Part shown: positions 10,047-18,394 of the stretch, one piece after another | Layout: each line of letters opens with the position of its first letter | Position numbering within the stretch: the stretch's first letter is position 1 | Source of the DNA: Clostridioides difficile | GTDB lineage: Bacteria > Bacillota > Clostridia > Peptostreptococcales > Peptostreptococcaceae | Length of the DNA stretch: 64,000 bases | Direction of reading: 5' to 3' | Assembly (NCBI RefSeq): GCF_001299635.1 | Contig: NZ_JRHN01000024.1 | Location: 62,001 to 126,000, forward strand | Position numbers and translations under genes: made by a program | Notes under the pieces: model-generated | Seen by the model: the letters and a program-made list of their open reading frames with translations, nothing else | The model's database searches: none | Told to the model about the DNA's origin: nothing

Positions 10047-11184
10047 GAAGTTACCTGAGGGATGGAAAAAAGTTAAGTTAGGAACTTTAGTTAATATAAA
10101 AACTGGAAGACTTGATGCTAATGAAAGTTCACTAGATGGAGAATATCCATTTTTCACTTGTTCAGTGCAACCATTAAAAATATCATCATATAGCTATGAT
10201 TTTGAATGTGTATTGGTTGCAGGAAATGGAGATTTAAATGTAAAATACTATAATGGAAAATTTGATGCATATCAAAGAACATATATAATCGAAAGTATAG
10301 ATAAAAATAAATTAGAGGTTAAATATTTATACTATTTTATGAGTAAGTACATTGATGTGCTGAGAGCTAAATCAATAGGTGGAGTTATAAAATATATTAA
10401 GCTTGGAGATTTAACTGACGCAAAAATACCAGTACCATCTTTGGAAGCGCAAGAAAGAATAGTCTCTATTTTAGAAAGAGCAGAGGGCGCTATTTGTAAG
10501 AGAGAAGAAAGTAATAGATTACTTGATGAATTAGTTAAATCAAGATTTATTGATATGTTTGGTGATCCAGTAACTAATCTGAATAATTGGGATATAGAAA
10601 CTATTGGAAGTGTTGTAAAAAGTATAACTGCGGGATGGAGTGCCAATGGGGAAGCTAGAGTGAAAATGGAAGATGAAAAAGCTGTTTTAAAAGTTAGTGC
10701 TGTAACACAAGGATATTTTAAATCAGATGAATATAAGGTAATAGATAAGGATGTAGAGATTAAAAAGTACGTTTTTCCGGAGCAAGGAGATTTATTATTT
10801 AGTAGAGCAAACACAAGAGAAATGGTTGGAGCTACATGCATTATTCATAAGGATTATCCTGACTTATTACTTCCAGATAAATTATGGAAGGTATTATTTG
10901 TTGATAGAGTAAATGTATTTTATATGAAATATATATTGAGTGAATCATCAATAAGAGCGAAATTTTCGGCTAATTCAACAGGTACAAGTGGCTCTATGTA
11001 TAATGTTTCGATGGATAAGTTCAAGAATATAGAGATTCCAGTTCCACCAAGAGAAATTCAAGAGCGATTTGCTGATTTTGTCAAACAAGTCGACAAATTG
11101 AAATTTAAAATGGAAAATAGTTTAGAAGAATTAAAGAATAACTTTAATTCACTTATGCAAAGAGCTTTTAATGGAGAATTATAG
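10033..11184 (+). CDS. hsdS: Type I restriction-modification, S (specificity) subunit
   Basis: This 383-residue subunit recognises the bipartite DNA target of the HsdRMS complex. It has two target-recognition domains, about residues 7-145 (beginning LPEGWKKVKLG) and about 185-335 (NNWDIETIGSV). Each is followed by a conserved helical spacer: SLEAQERIVSILERAE, then later PPREIQERFADFVKQVDKL. The two-domain layout is complete and the length is usual. The DNA target cannot be read from sequence alone. ATG at 10033 or 10039 are both possible; the gene overlaps the hsdM stop. Confidence 0.93.
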   Translation: MDMSKKLPEGWKKVKLGTLVNIKTGRLDANESSLDGEYPFFTCSVQPLKISSYSYDFECVLVAGNGDLNVKYYNGKFDAYQRTYIIESIDKNKLEVKYLYYFMSKYIDVLRAKSIGGVIKYIKLGDLTDAKIPVPSLEAQERIVSILERAEGAICKREESNRLLDELVKSRFIDMFGDPVTNLNNWDIETIGSVVKSITAGWSANGEARVKMEDEKAVLKVSAVTQGYFKSDEYKVIDKDVEIKKYVFPEQGDLLFSRANTREMVGATCIIHKDYPDLLLPDKLWKVLFVDRVNVFYMKYILSESSIRAKFSANSTGTSGSMYNVSMDKFKNIEIPVPPREIQERFADFVKQVDKLKFKMENSLEELKNNFNSLMQRAFNGEL

Positions 11185-11247
11185 TTTTAAAAGGGGGGTA
11201 AGTAAATTACTCTCTTTTTCTAATACCTTATTAAAAATAAGGAAGTG

Positions 11248-11708
11248 ATTTTTATAAATGTAATAATAATAAATATATTTACTACTAGAGAACAAGCAAT
11301 AATAATATAGTATGTTATTATTGGTGTATTTTGTATAAAAGATAAGAAAATAAGAAGTAGTATAAAGGATTTGATAAAATCAATAAAAAAATTCTTATAA
11401 CAATTCCAGAAATAGTTATGATTATATACTTAGTAGCATTTGGTTTTTTACTATATAAACTAGGCTATTTAAAATCAACTATAATAAAAGATTATATATA
11501 TATTGGGTTTTATTTGTACTTATATAAGTAATAATTAGGGTTGTAGAAAATAGTAAAGCAGATAATTATAGACATAATTAAGTTTAGTATAATACCTTTA
11601 TTTATAATTAATTCATACACTATGAGTTTGGTAGCTGAGTTATTAATAATACTATTAGCATTTATATATTCAGCATGTTTAGCAGTTTTTGTTTGTAAAG
11701 ATGATTGA
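11248..11708 (+). pseudogene. Decayed polytopic membrane protein
   Basis: Across changing frames this stretch reads as hydrophobic protein fragments: VIIINIFTTREQAI, then MIIYLVAFGFLLYKLGYLK, then RVVENSKADNYRHN, then SYTMSLVAELLIILLAFIYS. Stops and frameshifts separate the pieces. It was probably a small multi-span membrane protein. The family is not recognised. Confidence 0.45.
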
Positions 11709-12043
11709 CCTATGTAAATAAAGTGTGTCACAAGGATATGATAGATTTTCATAAACATTATAACTTATCAACTAGAAATGGTGACCAAGGAATAAGAGGG
11801 GATTTTATAAATACAAATATAGAAAATAATTTCAAAGAAGATATTTATAAAATACTAGTAGTAAAAAGAGGGTATTGGAATCAAATAGTAATATATAACA
11901 CATATGACAAAAGATTATATTTTGTTATGAGAGAAAGTAGATATAAAGATGTTAAGAAGGATAAAAAGAGAAAAAATTTAAACTTAATACAAATATTAGG
12001 TTCAGTAAATGAAAAAGAAAAAATGAAGCTTGTGATATTTTAA
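11705..12043 (+). pseudogene. Truncated protein, possibly DUF5986-like
   Basis: The 112-codon frame includes YKILVVKRGYWNQIVIYN and YFVMRESRYKDV, a pattern I associate weakly with DUF5986 proteins of unknown function. The presumed N-terminal part is missing and no good ribosome binding site precedes the ATG. It sits between two other remnants in a region of decayed genes. Confidence 0.4.
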
Positions 12044-12246
12044 AGCAAAAATTAACTGTTAATGAATTTGGTAAAAATCTATTCGATGGATGGACATATG
12101 CTAACTTTCAACAAAGTATTGAACGTGAAGCAGCTAAAGAGGGAATTATAGTAAGATATATTAATAGATTTTTCACAAGTCAGAAATGTTCAAAATGTGG
12201 TTATAATGCTGCTATAAATATAGCTAGAAGCAACGATTTTATATAA
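12042..12246 (+). mobile_element. TnpB (IS200/IS605-type) C-terminal remnant
   Basis: A frame without its own start reads as the end of a TnpB nuclease. It includes FDGWTYANFQQSIEREAAKE, then FFTSQKCSKCGY (the first half of the TSxxCSxCG zinc finger) joined directly to NAAINIARS. In full-length TnpB about 20 residues, including the second Cys pair, lie between these motifs, so there is an internal deletion as well as loss of the N-terminal two thirds. It marks a past insertion. Confidence 0.75.
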
Positions 12247-12397
12247 GTGTTTCAATTCATCTAAGTAAAATATGTATTATCATCTAGATATATAATATTG
12301 GAGAATATGATAGAATGAAAATATAGAATATAGAGATTACAAGAGATCGTAATTAATATTTAAAAATAATAATAAAGATATAGATTGAGGTGGTAAT

Positions 12398-13099
12398 ATG
12401 GGCAATCAATTTTTAGATAAATTACTTGAAACTAGAGAAATTAAAAATTCGCTATATGGTGTATTAAAACATAACTTTCTGTACCATTCAAATAAGATAG
12501 AAGGTAGTACTTTTACTACTGAAGCATTAGCTTTACTACTTGATAAGAATGTTGTTACAGGAAGGCATACTTTAGATGATGTGCAGGAAACAGTTAATTC
12601 CAGTTATATTTTTGATATGATAATTGATTCATTAGGAGAAAAAACAACACATAGTTTCTTAAAAAAATTACATTCAAGTTTAATGTTCAATACAACTTTA
12701 CATTCTAGAGGTATGGCTGGTATATATAAAACTATACCAAACATGATACTAGGAACTAATGCAGATATAGAACAACCCTTTGAGGTAGAACCGAAACTTG
12801 ATGAATTAATTGAATGGTATTATAATCAGAAAGAGATAACAATGAGTTCTATAGCTGAATTTCATTATAGATTTGAACTAATACATCCATTTCAGGATGG
12901 AAATGGTCGCATTGGTAGATTTCTTATGTTAAAACAAATGTTAGAAAACAATCTTCCTGTAAAAATTGTATCTTGGGATAATGAAGATTTATATAGAAAT
13001 TCCTTAAGTTTATGTAGTATTGGAGATTATACTCATTTAATTTTTTACTTAGAAAGTTTAGAAGACTTTAGAGAAGTATATAAAATGTTATGGAAATAA
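12398..13099 (+). CDS. Fic family protein
   Basis: This 233-residue Fic-domain enzyme would transfer AMP (or another phosphate-containing group) from a nucleotide to a hydroxyl on a target protein. The active-site motif HPFQDGNGRIGR begins at His163. An inhibitory motif of the [S/T]xxxE[G/N] type, SNKIEG at residues 31-36, is present at the N-terminus, so this is a class II, self-inhibited Fic protein. GAGGTGGTAATATG gives a good start. It stands alone and is followed by a perfect palindromic terminator (13106-13145). It may be a toxin, a regulator or a phage-defence factor; the target is unknown. Confidence 0.9.
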   Translation: MGNQFLDKLLETREIKNSLYGVLKHNFLYHSNKIEGSTFTTEALALLLDKNVVTGRHTLDDVQETVNSSYIFDMIIDSLGEKTTHSFLKKLHSSLMFNTTLHSRGMAGIYKTIPNMILGTNADIEQPFEVEPKLDELIEWYYNQKEITMSSIAEFHYRFELIHPFQDGNGRIGRFLMLKQMLENNLPVKIVSWDNEDLYRNSLSLCSIGDYTHLIFYLESLEDFREVYKMLWK

Positions 13100-13105
13100 T
13101 TATCT

Positions 13106-13145
13106 AAAGCAATAATAAATAATAATTATTATTTATTATTGCTTT
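13106..13145. terminator. Perfect 40-bp palindromic terminator
   Basis: AAAGCAATAATAAATAATAA (13106-13125) is followed immediately by its exact reverse complement (13126-13145). It sits just after the fic stop and between convergent genes, so it can serve both strands. Confidence 0.7.
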
Positions 13146-13197
13146 AATATTTTAGAGTGTACATTTTATAAGTGACTCTAAATATAAATTAAGTTAT

Positions 13198-14298
13198 TTA
13201 ATCTAATGCTCTTTCCACTTTATATCCAATTGGTTCTATATAATTTATACATATTTCAGGGCATGTCTCCCAGAAATATACGTCATCTTTTATAATTTTA
13301 ATACCTTTTACTTCATGAGCCTTTCCATCATTAGTTATCCATATACCATTAGATATCTCCCTTAAGCCCATCTTCTTTGATAGCTTAGCTTTTACTCTAT
13401 TTAATTCATGTTTAACTACATTTTGCAATGTCCTTTTTCTAAGAAATCTATGTTTTTCCTCATCATAATCATATGTATCTATACTTTTAATCTCTTTACT
13501 TCTACATTCTATTTCATAAGCTTTATAAGCTTCTTTTTGAGTTCTAGAATATAAACATCTTGTATAAAAATTACTATGTCTATTAACTTTTGGCTCGATA
13601 CTAGAGTTTAGACAAGGTTGATTTTCATTAAAAATAATAACTGTTATATCTGCTTTATTCCATATATCACTATTGTCATTTCTTATATTTATTTCATTTT
13701 CACCAAGCATACAAAATAGAGTCTCATTTTTATCAGTTTTTAACCTACATATGAATTCTTCTCTATTACTTCTATATACTCCCTCTATTTTATGCTGTTT
13801 ATATTTAAATTTAATTGGTACTGTATCTTCAATTGATATTGTATAACTATCTGGTATTGATATTTTAAATCCTCTTTGTATTTCATTTTTAAGCATAAAA
13901 ATAATGTTTCTTTTAATAAATTCTTTGCTACTATAAAAGTCATTTACATTCTTACTAAAACCATTAATGACTTTTTGCTTAAATATACATTTTTCATTAA
14001 TTTTATTGTTGGATTTATGCTTTACAAAAAACCTAACAACAGTACTATTTTGCTTTTCATATGTGCGATTTATTGTAAGTTGTTGTAAACAATATGGACA
14101 AATTAAACTATCAAGTGTAGTGACTAAATCAGAATTTGCATCTACAAAATAAAATTTACCATTTCGATCTGTTAGTACATAGTTTAAATGATGAGAACTG
14201 TTGTTTAACATTTTATGTTCTATTAATAAATCTATTTTATTAGTTATATCTGACTTAACCTCTATTAATACTGGTGATTTAGATTTTATTGATTCCAT
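13198..14298 (-). CDS. Hypothetical protein with one CxxC motif, 366 aa
   Basis: I do not recognise this protein with confidence. It has LICPYCLQQL near residue 90, a zinc-ribbon-like half site, then basic and aromatic segments. The C-terminal part (from about residue 265) is rich in Lys/Arg (RFLRKRTLQNVVKHELNR). The overall look, an N-terminal CxxC followed by a charged middle, is loosely like competence-type CoiA proteins, but I see no nuclease motif I can defend. It is followed on the same strand direction by nothing close. AAGGAG precedes the start. It could be co-transcribed with the small membrane protein gene 20 nt upstream. Confidence 0.55.
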   Translation of the reverse strand: MESIKSKSPVLIEVKSDITNKIDLLIEHKMLNNSSHHLNYVLTDRNGKFYFVDANSDLVTTLDSLICPYCLQQLTINRTYEKQNSTVVRFFVKHKSNNKINEKCIFKQKVINGFSKNVNDFYSSKEFIKRNIIFMLKNEIQRGFKISIPDSYTISIEDTVPIKFKYKQHKIEGVYRSNREEFICRLKTDKNETLFCMLGENEINIRNDNSDIWNKADITVIIFNENQPCLNSSIEPKVNRHSNFYTRCLYSRTQKEAYKAYEIECRSKEIKSIDTYDYDEEKHRFLRKRTLQNVVKHELNRVKAKLSKKMGLREISNGIWITNDGKAHEVKGIKIIKDDVYFWETCPEICINYIEPIGYKVERALD

Positions 14299-14318
14299 AA
14301 AAATTTAATCTCCTTATA

Positions 14319-14516
14319 TTATTTACTTTTAAATAGGCTCATCATAAGGTTAAATATAACAAATCCAATGGTCAAACCTAATTCATTTATTGGTATATAT
14401 TTTATGTTGTTAAAGCTATTCAGAGCAGATAAACTTGAAATTATAGTCATATAAAAGATAACTGTTAAAATTGGTATGGAGATACTTACATCCAGCTCTA
14501 ATTCATGCTCTTTCAT
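14319..14516 (-). CDS. Small membrane protein, 65 aa
   Basis: Two hydrophobic segments are visible (about residues 12-32 and 46-62), joined by a short polar loop and preceded by an acidic N-terminus (KEHELELDV). AAAGGAGTAAT lies upstream of the ATG. It ends 20 nt before the 366-aa gene and is probably its operon partner. No family is recognised. Confidence 0.55.
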   Translation of the reverse strand: MKEHELELDVSISIPILTVIFYMTIISSLSALNSFNNIKYIPINELGLTIGFVIFNLMMSLFKSK

Positions 14517-14756
14517 AATATTACTCCTTTCAACATTAATTTATTTAGCTTTATTATAGCATTTAATCTAAGTTTGTTTTAGTATTTTGTCTTAGAATAG
14601 GTTCACACTCTTATTTTGTATATTGAAATAAAATATTTTTATAGCAATATATTATTATTAAGGCAACTTATAATCTTCTTAAAATACACAATAACAGGAC
14701 CATTATATGTTATAATATAGTAAAATATATTATTTTATTAATGAGAGGTGAACTTT

Positions 14757-14978
14757 ATGACAAAATATTATATAACTGATTATATAACTGATGATGGGAT
14801 ACATATTGAAATTCTTCAAGCTTGGGAGTATGAAAATGATTGCTATATTAAACTACTTAATAAAAAGATTTTAAATAATGCTATATGTAATGAAGAAATA
14901 TTATGCTATCAAGATCCATATTCTGAAGGTTATTCTGGATGTGAGATAGATTATGAGGAATATATAAAATTAGCATAA
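14757..14978 (+). CDS. Hypothetical acidic protein, 73 aa
   Basis: The ATG at 14757 follows AGAGGTG at good spacing; the frame can be extended to a GTG at 14748 but that codon lies within the ribosome binding site. The protein is acidic and rich in Tyr, with no membrane segment. It lies directly upstream of the LexA-like gene; the SOS-type box lies between the two genes, so they are probably separate transcripts. TATAAT (around 14711-14716) is a possible -10. Confidence 0.5.
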   Translation: MTKYYITDYITDDGIHIEILQAWEYENDCYIKLLNKKILNNAICNEEILCYQDPYSEGYSGCEIDYEEYIKLA

Positions 14979-14999
14979 CACTTATTTTTATCTTGTAAT

Positions 15000-15014
15000 C
15001 GAACGTACGTTTTG
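15000..15014 (+). promoter_or_regulatory. Probable SOS (LexA) box
   Basis: CGAACGTACGTTTTG closely matches the Gram-positive LexA box CGAAC-N4-GTTYG, with one arm perfect and one mismatch in the other. It lies 24 nt before the LexA-like gene start, a natural position for autoregulation or capture by host LexA. Confidence 0.65.
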
Positions 15015-15037
15015 CAACAATAAAGGGATGTGTATAT

Positions 15038-15259
15038 ATGAGTAAAGATTTATCAGACAATCAGCTTCTAATTTTAGATGTGATAAAAAAAGAAATATCA
15101 ATAAAAGGATATCCTCCTTCTATCAGAGATATTTGCCATGCTGTTGGTCTTAGTTCAACTTCATCTGTATATGAGAACTTAAATAAGCTAGAAGCTAAAG
15201 GATATATTAAAAGAGAATCAAACAAACCAAGAGCAATTCAAATTTTAAAAAATAGATAA
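15038..15259 (+). CDS. LexA-like DNA-binding domain protein (no protease domain)
   Basis: The 73 residues correspond to the N-terminal winged-helix domain of LexA only. [20 protein letters not shown] holds the helix-turn-helix and [17 protein letters not shown] the wing, and the protein ends just after RAIQILKNR, where LexA would continue into its hinge and serine self-cleavage domain. LexA is normally about 200 residues. The domain ends at a proper stop with a terminator-like hairpin downstream, so it may be a functional stand-alone protein that occupies SOS boxes but cannot self-cleave. A good SOS box lies in its own promoter region. It could equally be a 3'-truncated lexA copy. Confidence 0.85.
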   Translation: MSKDLSDNQLLILDVIKKEISIKGYPPSIRDICHAVGLSSTSSVYENLNKLEAKGYIKRESNKPRAIQILKNR

Positions 15260-15288
15260 TGATGAATTGAAAAAATATCTAAAAATTA

Positions 15289-15340
15289 AGTAGACTATTT
15301 GAAAGGCAGTAAATTTATATTACCCTTCAAATAGCCTACT
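15289..15340. terminator. Hairpin between convergent genes
   Basis: AGTAGACTATTTGAAAGG (from 15289) pairs imperfectly with CCCTTCAAATAGCCTACT (15323-15340) with a 16-nt loop. It separates the LexA-like gene from the leftward membrane-protein gene. Confidence 0.55.
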
Positions 15341-15341
15341 A

Positions 15342-15782
15342 TTAATAACGTTCTAATTTTACTTTTTCAAGATTTTCTAGATGGATTTCATCTAATATTT
15401 TTAATTTGCCAAATGCCATTAATTCATATTTTCTATATTTTGACTTTATTATCTTTAATCTTAAATACGATATATATATACAAGTGATTATACTTATGAT
15501 GAATAAAATCCTTATTAATGAATTAAAAGTATTATATGCTAAAAAGCTTGAAATACTAATAAAGATAATCGCTATAACAGTAATTTTAATATAGGAACCA
15601 AACTCAATATTCTTATTATATTCAAGTAACATACCTATGTTTAGTTTATCTTCTTCCATTTTTTCTATAGATTCATGTAGTTCTAAATTACAATAATCAG
15701 ATTTATAATCCTCTCTATAATTTTTATAGAAATCATTCATCATTTGCTCTTCAGCATTACTAAATTTATAAATATATGACAT
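15342..15782 (-). CDS. Membrane protein, paralogue of the next gene
   Basis: This 146-residue protein begins MSYIYKF, has a charged N-terminal half, two adjacent hydrophobic segments (about 62-82 and 86-106), and a basic-acidic tail with KYRKYELMAFGKLKILDEI. The gene 36 nt upstream encodes a clear paralogue with the same opening MSYIY, the same two membrane segments and a matching tail (KYKHYDLIDFSALNVLEDM). The pair arose by tandem duplication. The family is unknown to me. Confidence 0.6.
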   Translation of the reverse strand: MSYIYKFSNAEEQMMNDFYKNYREDYKSDYCNLELHESIEKMEEDKLNIGMLLEYNKNIEFGSYIKITVIAIIFISISSFLAYNTFNSLIRILFIISIITCIYISYLRLKIIKSKYRKYELMAFGKLKILDEIHLENLEKVKLERY

Positions 15783-15817
15783 ATATATAGCCTTCCTTTA
15801 TTATGTATTATTGAGTT

Positions 15818-16270
15818 TTAAAGCTCTTCAAATAACTCTTTTTTTATTTCTGGACACCTGGCATTTTTCATATCCTCTAATACATTCAACGCACTAAAAT
15901 CAATTAAATCATAATGTTTATATTTTATATTTATTTCCCTTATCTTTAAGTATAGTAAACAAGTAAATAGTACTATACCAAAAACAAATAAATATTGTAA
16001 TGGTGAATTAGAAGCATGATAGACATTAATACTTAAAAATAAATACATCAGAATACTTATAATTGTTATAATTATAAAAACTATTTTTCGCTTTAAGTTT
16101 CTTTCCCTCATACAAATTCGTATAAATACATCTTCACTTGTTATATCTCTATATAATTGAGAAGTATCAAAATCTCTGTATTTATCCTCATATTTTCTCT
16201 TATTTAATTTATCATATTCTTTTAGTATTTTCTTTTCATAATCATTTCTTGGTTCATATATGTAAGACAT
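15818..16270 (-). CDS. Membrane protein, paralogue of the previous gene
   Basis: This 150-residue protein begins MSYIYEPRND. A highly charged N-terminal half (to about residue 60) is followed by two hydrophobic segments (about 63-83 and 90-108) and a cytoplasmic-looking tail. GGAGGACAAAG lies before the ATG on the reverse strand. It is first in a two-gene leftward operon with the 146-residue paralogue. Function unknown. Confidence 0.6.
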   Translation of the reverse strand: MSYIYEPRNDYEKKILKEYDKLNKRKYEDKYRDFDTSQLYRDITSEDVFIRICMRERNLKRKIVFIIITIISILMYLFLSINVYHASNSPLQYLFVFGIVLFTCLLYLKIREINIKYKHYDLIDFSALNVLEDMKNARCPEIKKELFEEL

Positions 16271-16610
16271 TCTTTGTCCTCCAGCTCATTTTAAATTAAT
16301 TATATCTATTACAATACTTTTTCTTATAAATATAAATAATAGATATAAGGATAAAGCTTATAAGTACTTTATATTCTGCATGTTATAAAGACTCTTCTAT
16401 AAGTAACAATATCAGTTTTTCCGCATTGGATCTATAGATGATCAACTCATCTAAATGCATGTAACTTTCCTCTTAATTTATATTTTATATTAATAACATA
16501 AATTTTTCTATATAGGTCAAAATATATTTAAATTAGATTCTTATCATTATAGATAAATCAACAAATTCTTAAATAAAACATATCTTAAAAAATTATTTAT
16601 ATATATATAT

Positions 16611-16634
16611 AATTGTAATTCTGCAATTACAATT
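16611..16634. promoter_or_regulatory. Operator O1 of XRE gene 1 (perfect 10-4-10 palindrome)
   Basis: Arms AATTGTAATT (16611-16620) and AATTACAATT (16625-16634) are exact reverse complements around the spacer CTGC. The same arm core, GTAATT-N4-AATTAC, recurs at 16666, 17204 and 17261. The likely ligand is the product of one of the two XRE genes. Confidence 0.65.
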
Positions 16635-16665
16635 ATAATCTGTTTTTCTGTTAAACTCAAAAAGA

Positions 16666-16681
16666 GTAACTCTACAATTAC
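16666..16681. promoter_or_regulatory. Operator O2 of XRE gene 1
   Basis: GTAACT-CTAC-AATTAC is a one-mismatch version of the GTAATT-N4-AATTAC palindrome, placed 55 nt after O1 start and about 20 nt before the start codon. Confidence 0.55.
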
Positions 16682-16704
16682 AAAATTTAAAAGGAGGATT
16701 GACT

Positions 16705-16950
16705 ATGCATCAATGGTTTTATCAAGACGATAATTATAATATAGGAAGTGCATTAAAAGGATTGCGTAAGAGAATGGGTTTATCGCAAGAACAGGTGTCC
16801 TCAAAATTACAAACAATGGGGTACAATGTTTCTAGAGCAGCATATGCTCAGATGGAAAAAGGTACATATGGTATTAGGATAAGTGTGTTAGTTGCACTTA
16901 AACAGATATTTGATGCAGAATATGGGGATTTTTTTTCAGACCTGCCTTAA
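16705..16950 (+). CDS. XRE-family regulator, copy 1 (81 aa)
   Basis: A compact protein consisting almost entirely of one helix-turn-helix domain: ALKGLRKRMGLSQEQVSSKL for the first helices, then NVSRAAYAQMEKGTYGIRIS, then VLVALKQIFDAEYGDFFSDL. I start at the ATG at 16705, after AAGGAGG; the TTG-initiated extension at 16699 overlaps the ribosome binding site. It is nearly identical in plan to copy 2 (17300-17545), the same length and the same ending. Two palindromes upstream suggest autorepression. Function may be control of the neighbouring small genes, or a phage-type repressor role. Confidence 0.85.
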   Translation: MHQWFYQDDNYNIGSALKGLRKRMGLSQEQVSSKLQTMGYNVSRAAYAQMEKGTYGIRISVLVALKQIFDAEYGDFFSDLP

Positions 16951-16978
16951 GTTAAGCAAGCCCATTTTTAAGTAATAT

Positions 16979-17188
16979 TTATTCTATATTTATTTTATTC
17001 TCATCATTAAGAAGGCAATTTAGTCTACACGAAATCATGTAACTTAACTCTTGAAAACCAGCTTTTTCAAGTAGTAACATAATTTTGTAATTATTTTGAA
17101 GTCCTGTTTCTCTAGTGCCACATACAATTTCCCATTCATATGGATATTCTATTGACCATTGTGATAACTCTATATTTTTTTTATTCAA
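16979..17188 (-). CDS. Small hypothetical protein, 69 aa (TTG start)
   Basis: The start is a TTG at 17188 supported by GGGAGGTG eight nucleotides upstream. The protein is soluble-looking, with SQWSIEYPYEWEIVCG at the N-terminus and two Cys near the C-terminus. Palindrome O3 lies just upstream of its ribosome binding site, so it is likely controlled by the XRE proteins and sits divergently between the two XRE copies. I do not know the family. It may be the effector partner of the regulators. Confidence 0.55.
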   Translation of the reverse strand: MNKKNIELSQWSIEYPYEWEIVCGTRETGLQNNYKIMLLLEKAGFQELSYMISCRLNCLLNDENKINIE

Positions 17189-17203
17189 GTATATACACCT
17201 CCC

Positions 17204-17225
17204 ATTGTAATTCTACAATTACAAT
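17204..17225. promoter_or_regulatory. Operator O3 between divergent genes (9-4-9 palindrome)
   Basis: ATTGTAATT-CTAC-AATTACAAT is a perfect palindrome with the same core as O1. It lies upstream of both the leftward 69-aa gene and rightward XRE copy 2. Confidence 0.65.
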
Positions 17226-17260
17226 TATAGCTAATATTTATGCTAATATCAAGTAAAATA

Positions 17261-17278
17261 TGTAATTCTACAGTTACA
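17261..17278. promoter_or_regulatory. Operator O4 of XRE gene 2
   Basis: TGTAATT-CTAC-AGTTACA matches the operator core with one mismatch. As at copy 1, it lies about 20 nt before the start codon, and O3 is 57 nt further upstream, so the two-site spacing is nearly the same at both genes. Confidence 0.55.
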
Positions 17279-17299
17279 AATACTTAAGGAGGATAGACC

Positions 17300-17545
17300 A
17301 TGTCACAGTGGCTTTATCAAGAAAATAATTATACTATAGGAAATGCATTAAAAAGGTTACGTAAAAAAACAGGCTTGTCACAAGAGCAAGTATCTTCAAA
17401 GTTACAAATAATGGGGTGCAATGTTTCTAGAGCAGCATATGCTCAAATGGAGACAGGTACATATGGCATTCGGCTAAGTGTGTTAATTGCACTTAAATAT
17501 ATATTCAGTGCAGAGTATGGGGACTTTTTTTCAGACTTGCCTTAG
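17300..17545 (+). CDS. XRE-family regulator, copy 2 (81 aa)
   Basis: This is a close paralogue of copy 1, sharing LRKKTGLSQEQVSSKLQIMG and NVSRAAYAQMETGTYGIR and the identical ending YGDFFSDLP. Differences are scattered, so both copies appear to have been maintained. It has AAGGAGG at the expected distance. Its stop codon lies inside a small terminator hairpin, AGACTTGC (17533-17540) against GCAAGTCT (17552-17559). Operators O3 and O4 lie upstream. Two near-identical repressors with shared sites could form a cross-regulating pair. Confidence 0.85.
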   Translation: MSQWLYQENNYTIGNALKRLRKKTGLSQEQVSSKLQIMGCNVSRAAYAQMETGTYGIRLSVLIALKYIFSAEYGDFFSDLP

Positions 17546-17622
17546 TTAAAAGCAAGTCTTTTAATTTCATCTTTCTCATATTGTATATTCATTCTATTTT
17601 CTAAACTAAATCTATTTCACTA

Positions 17623-18207
17623 TCATAAAAAATAAGTTGCTAAATCTGAAAACTCTTTTTCCTCCATGATATTTGTTCTTTTAAAATTAGTAAATGAACT
17701 TCTATCATTTAAATACTTTATAATTTTTTTGCCAAATTCATCAGTATGATTTAACATAAAATTTATAGCAGTATCATTAGCTTCTATTTCAAACCATCGC
17801 TTTTCATATTCTATGTTTTTCATTTCATTAGAAATCCCTTTTGTTATCCTTTTATCCTCAAACTGTTTTGCATGTACTAATTCATGAACTAAAGCTAGTT
17901 TTATATATATTAATACAACATTTTCATATAAAATTTTATTTTCATTATTTTCAAATACTTTAAAAGCATTAGATATATTACTTGCTATAGATTCTGTATA
18001 AAATATAATTTCATTTTCTCCTAGGGGAAATGAAGCATTAATATTTTGATTAATATATCCAGAATGATCCTGTGAAAAGCTATTATAAACAATATTATAG
18101 TTCTTTATTCCTAGATGTCTTATAACATAGTCCTTAAATTTTTTTATAGTTTCACTATTTATAATTTCTTCGATTTTATTACTATTAACTTTCATATAAG
18201 TTATCAT
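17623..18207 (-). CDS. Putative zinc metallopeptidase (HExxH), 194 aa
   Basis: The zincin motif HELVHAKQF lies near residue 113 and a downstream acidic ligand is plausible in WFEIEANDTA near residue 145. This helix-HExxH-then-ExxxD layout resembles ImmA/IrrE and M48-like minimal peptidases. There is no signal peptide, so it should act in the cytoplasm. ImmA-type peptidases often cleave an XRE repressor encoded nearby, and two XRE genes lie immediately alongside, but here the gene points towards them rather than being co-transcribed. The assignment as anti-repressor is inference. Confidence 0.65.
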   Translation of the reverse strand: MITYMKVNSNKIEEIINSETIKKFKDYVIRHLGIKNYNIVYNSFSQDHSGYINQNINASFPLGENEIIFYTESIASNISNAFKVFENNENKILYENVVLIYIKLALVHELVHAKQFEDKRITKGISNEMKNIEYEKRWFEIEANDTAINFMLNHTDEFGKKIIKYLNDRSSFTNFKRTNIMEEKEFSDLATYFL

Positions 18208-18394
18208 TTTAATTAATATATATTCTTTCAGGATATAATACTATATCTAAAAAGATTTCTCCTCTCTTAATTCTTTTAATGTATTTCATACCTTTACATC
18301 CACTTTTTCTACATATTATATTATACAAAGACAGACATTTTTTATCTCAAAGATATTATAAGAAATATGCATTAGATTCAACCAAATATAAAAA

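Larger units (their letters stand above)
16271..16704. other. Intergenic region upstream of XRE gene 1
   Basis: The region holds the promoter area for the leftward paralogue operon and two palindromic operators for the XRE gene, listed separately. No gene is seen. Confidence 0.4.

Noticed and set aside
10332-10841. A 169-codon leftward frame within hsdS
   Set aside because: It overlaps an intact, clearly homologous hsdS; Ser/Leu-rich composition is typical of an antisense shadow.
16611-17278. Four palindromes considered as a CRISPR-like or iteron array
   Set aside because: They are unevenly spaced pairs before promoters with no unique spacers, so operators are the better reading.
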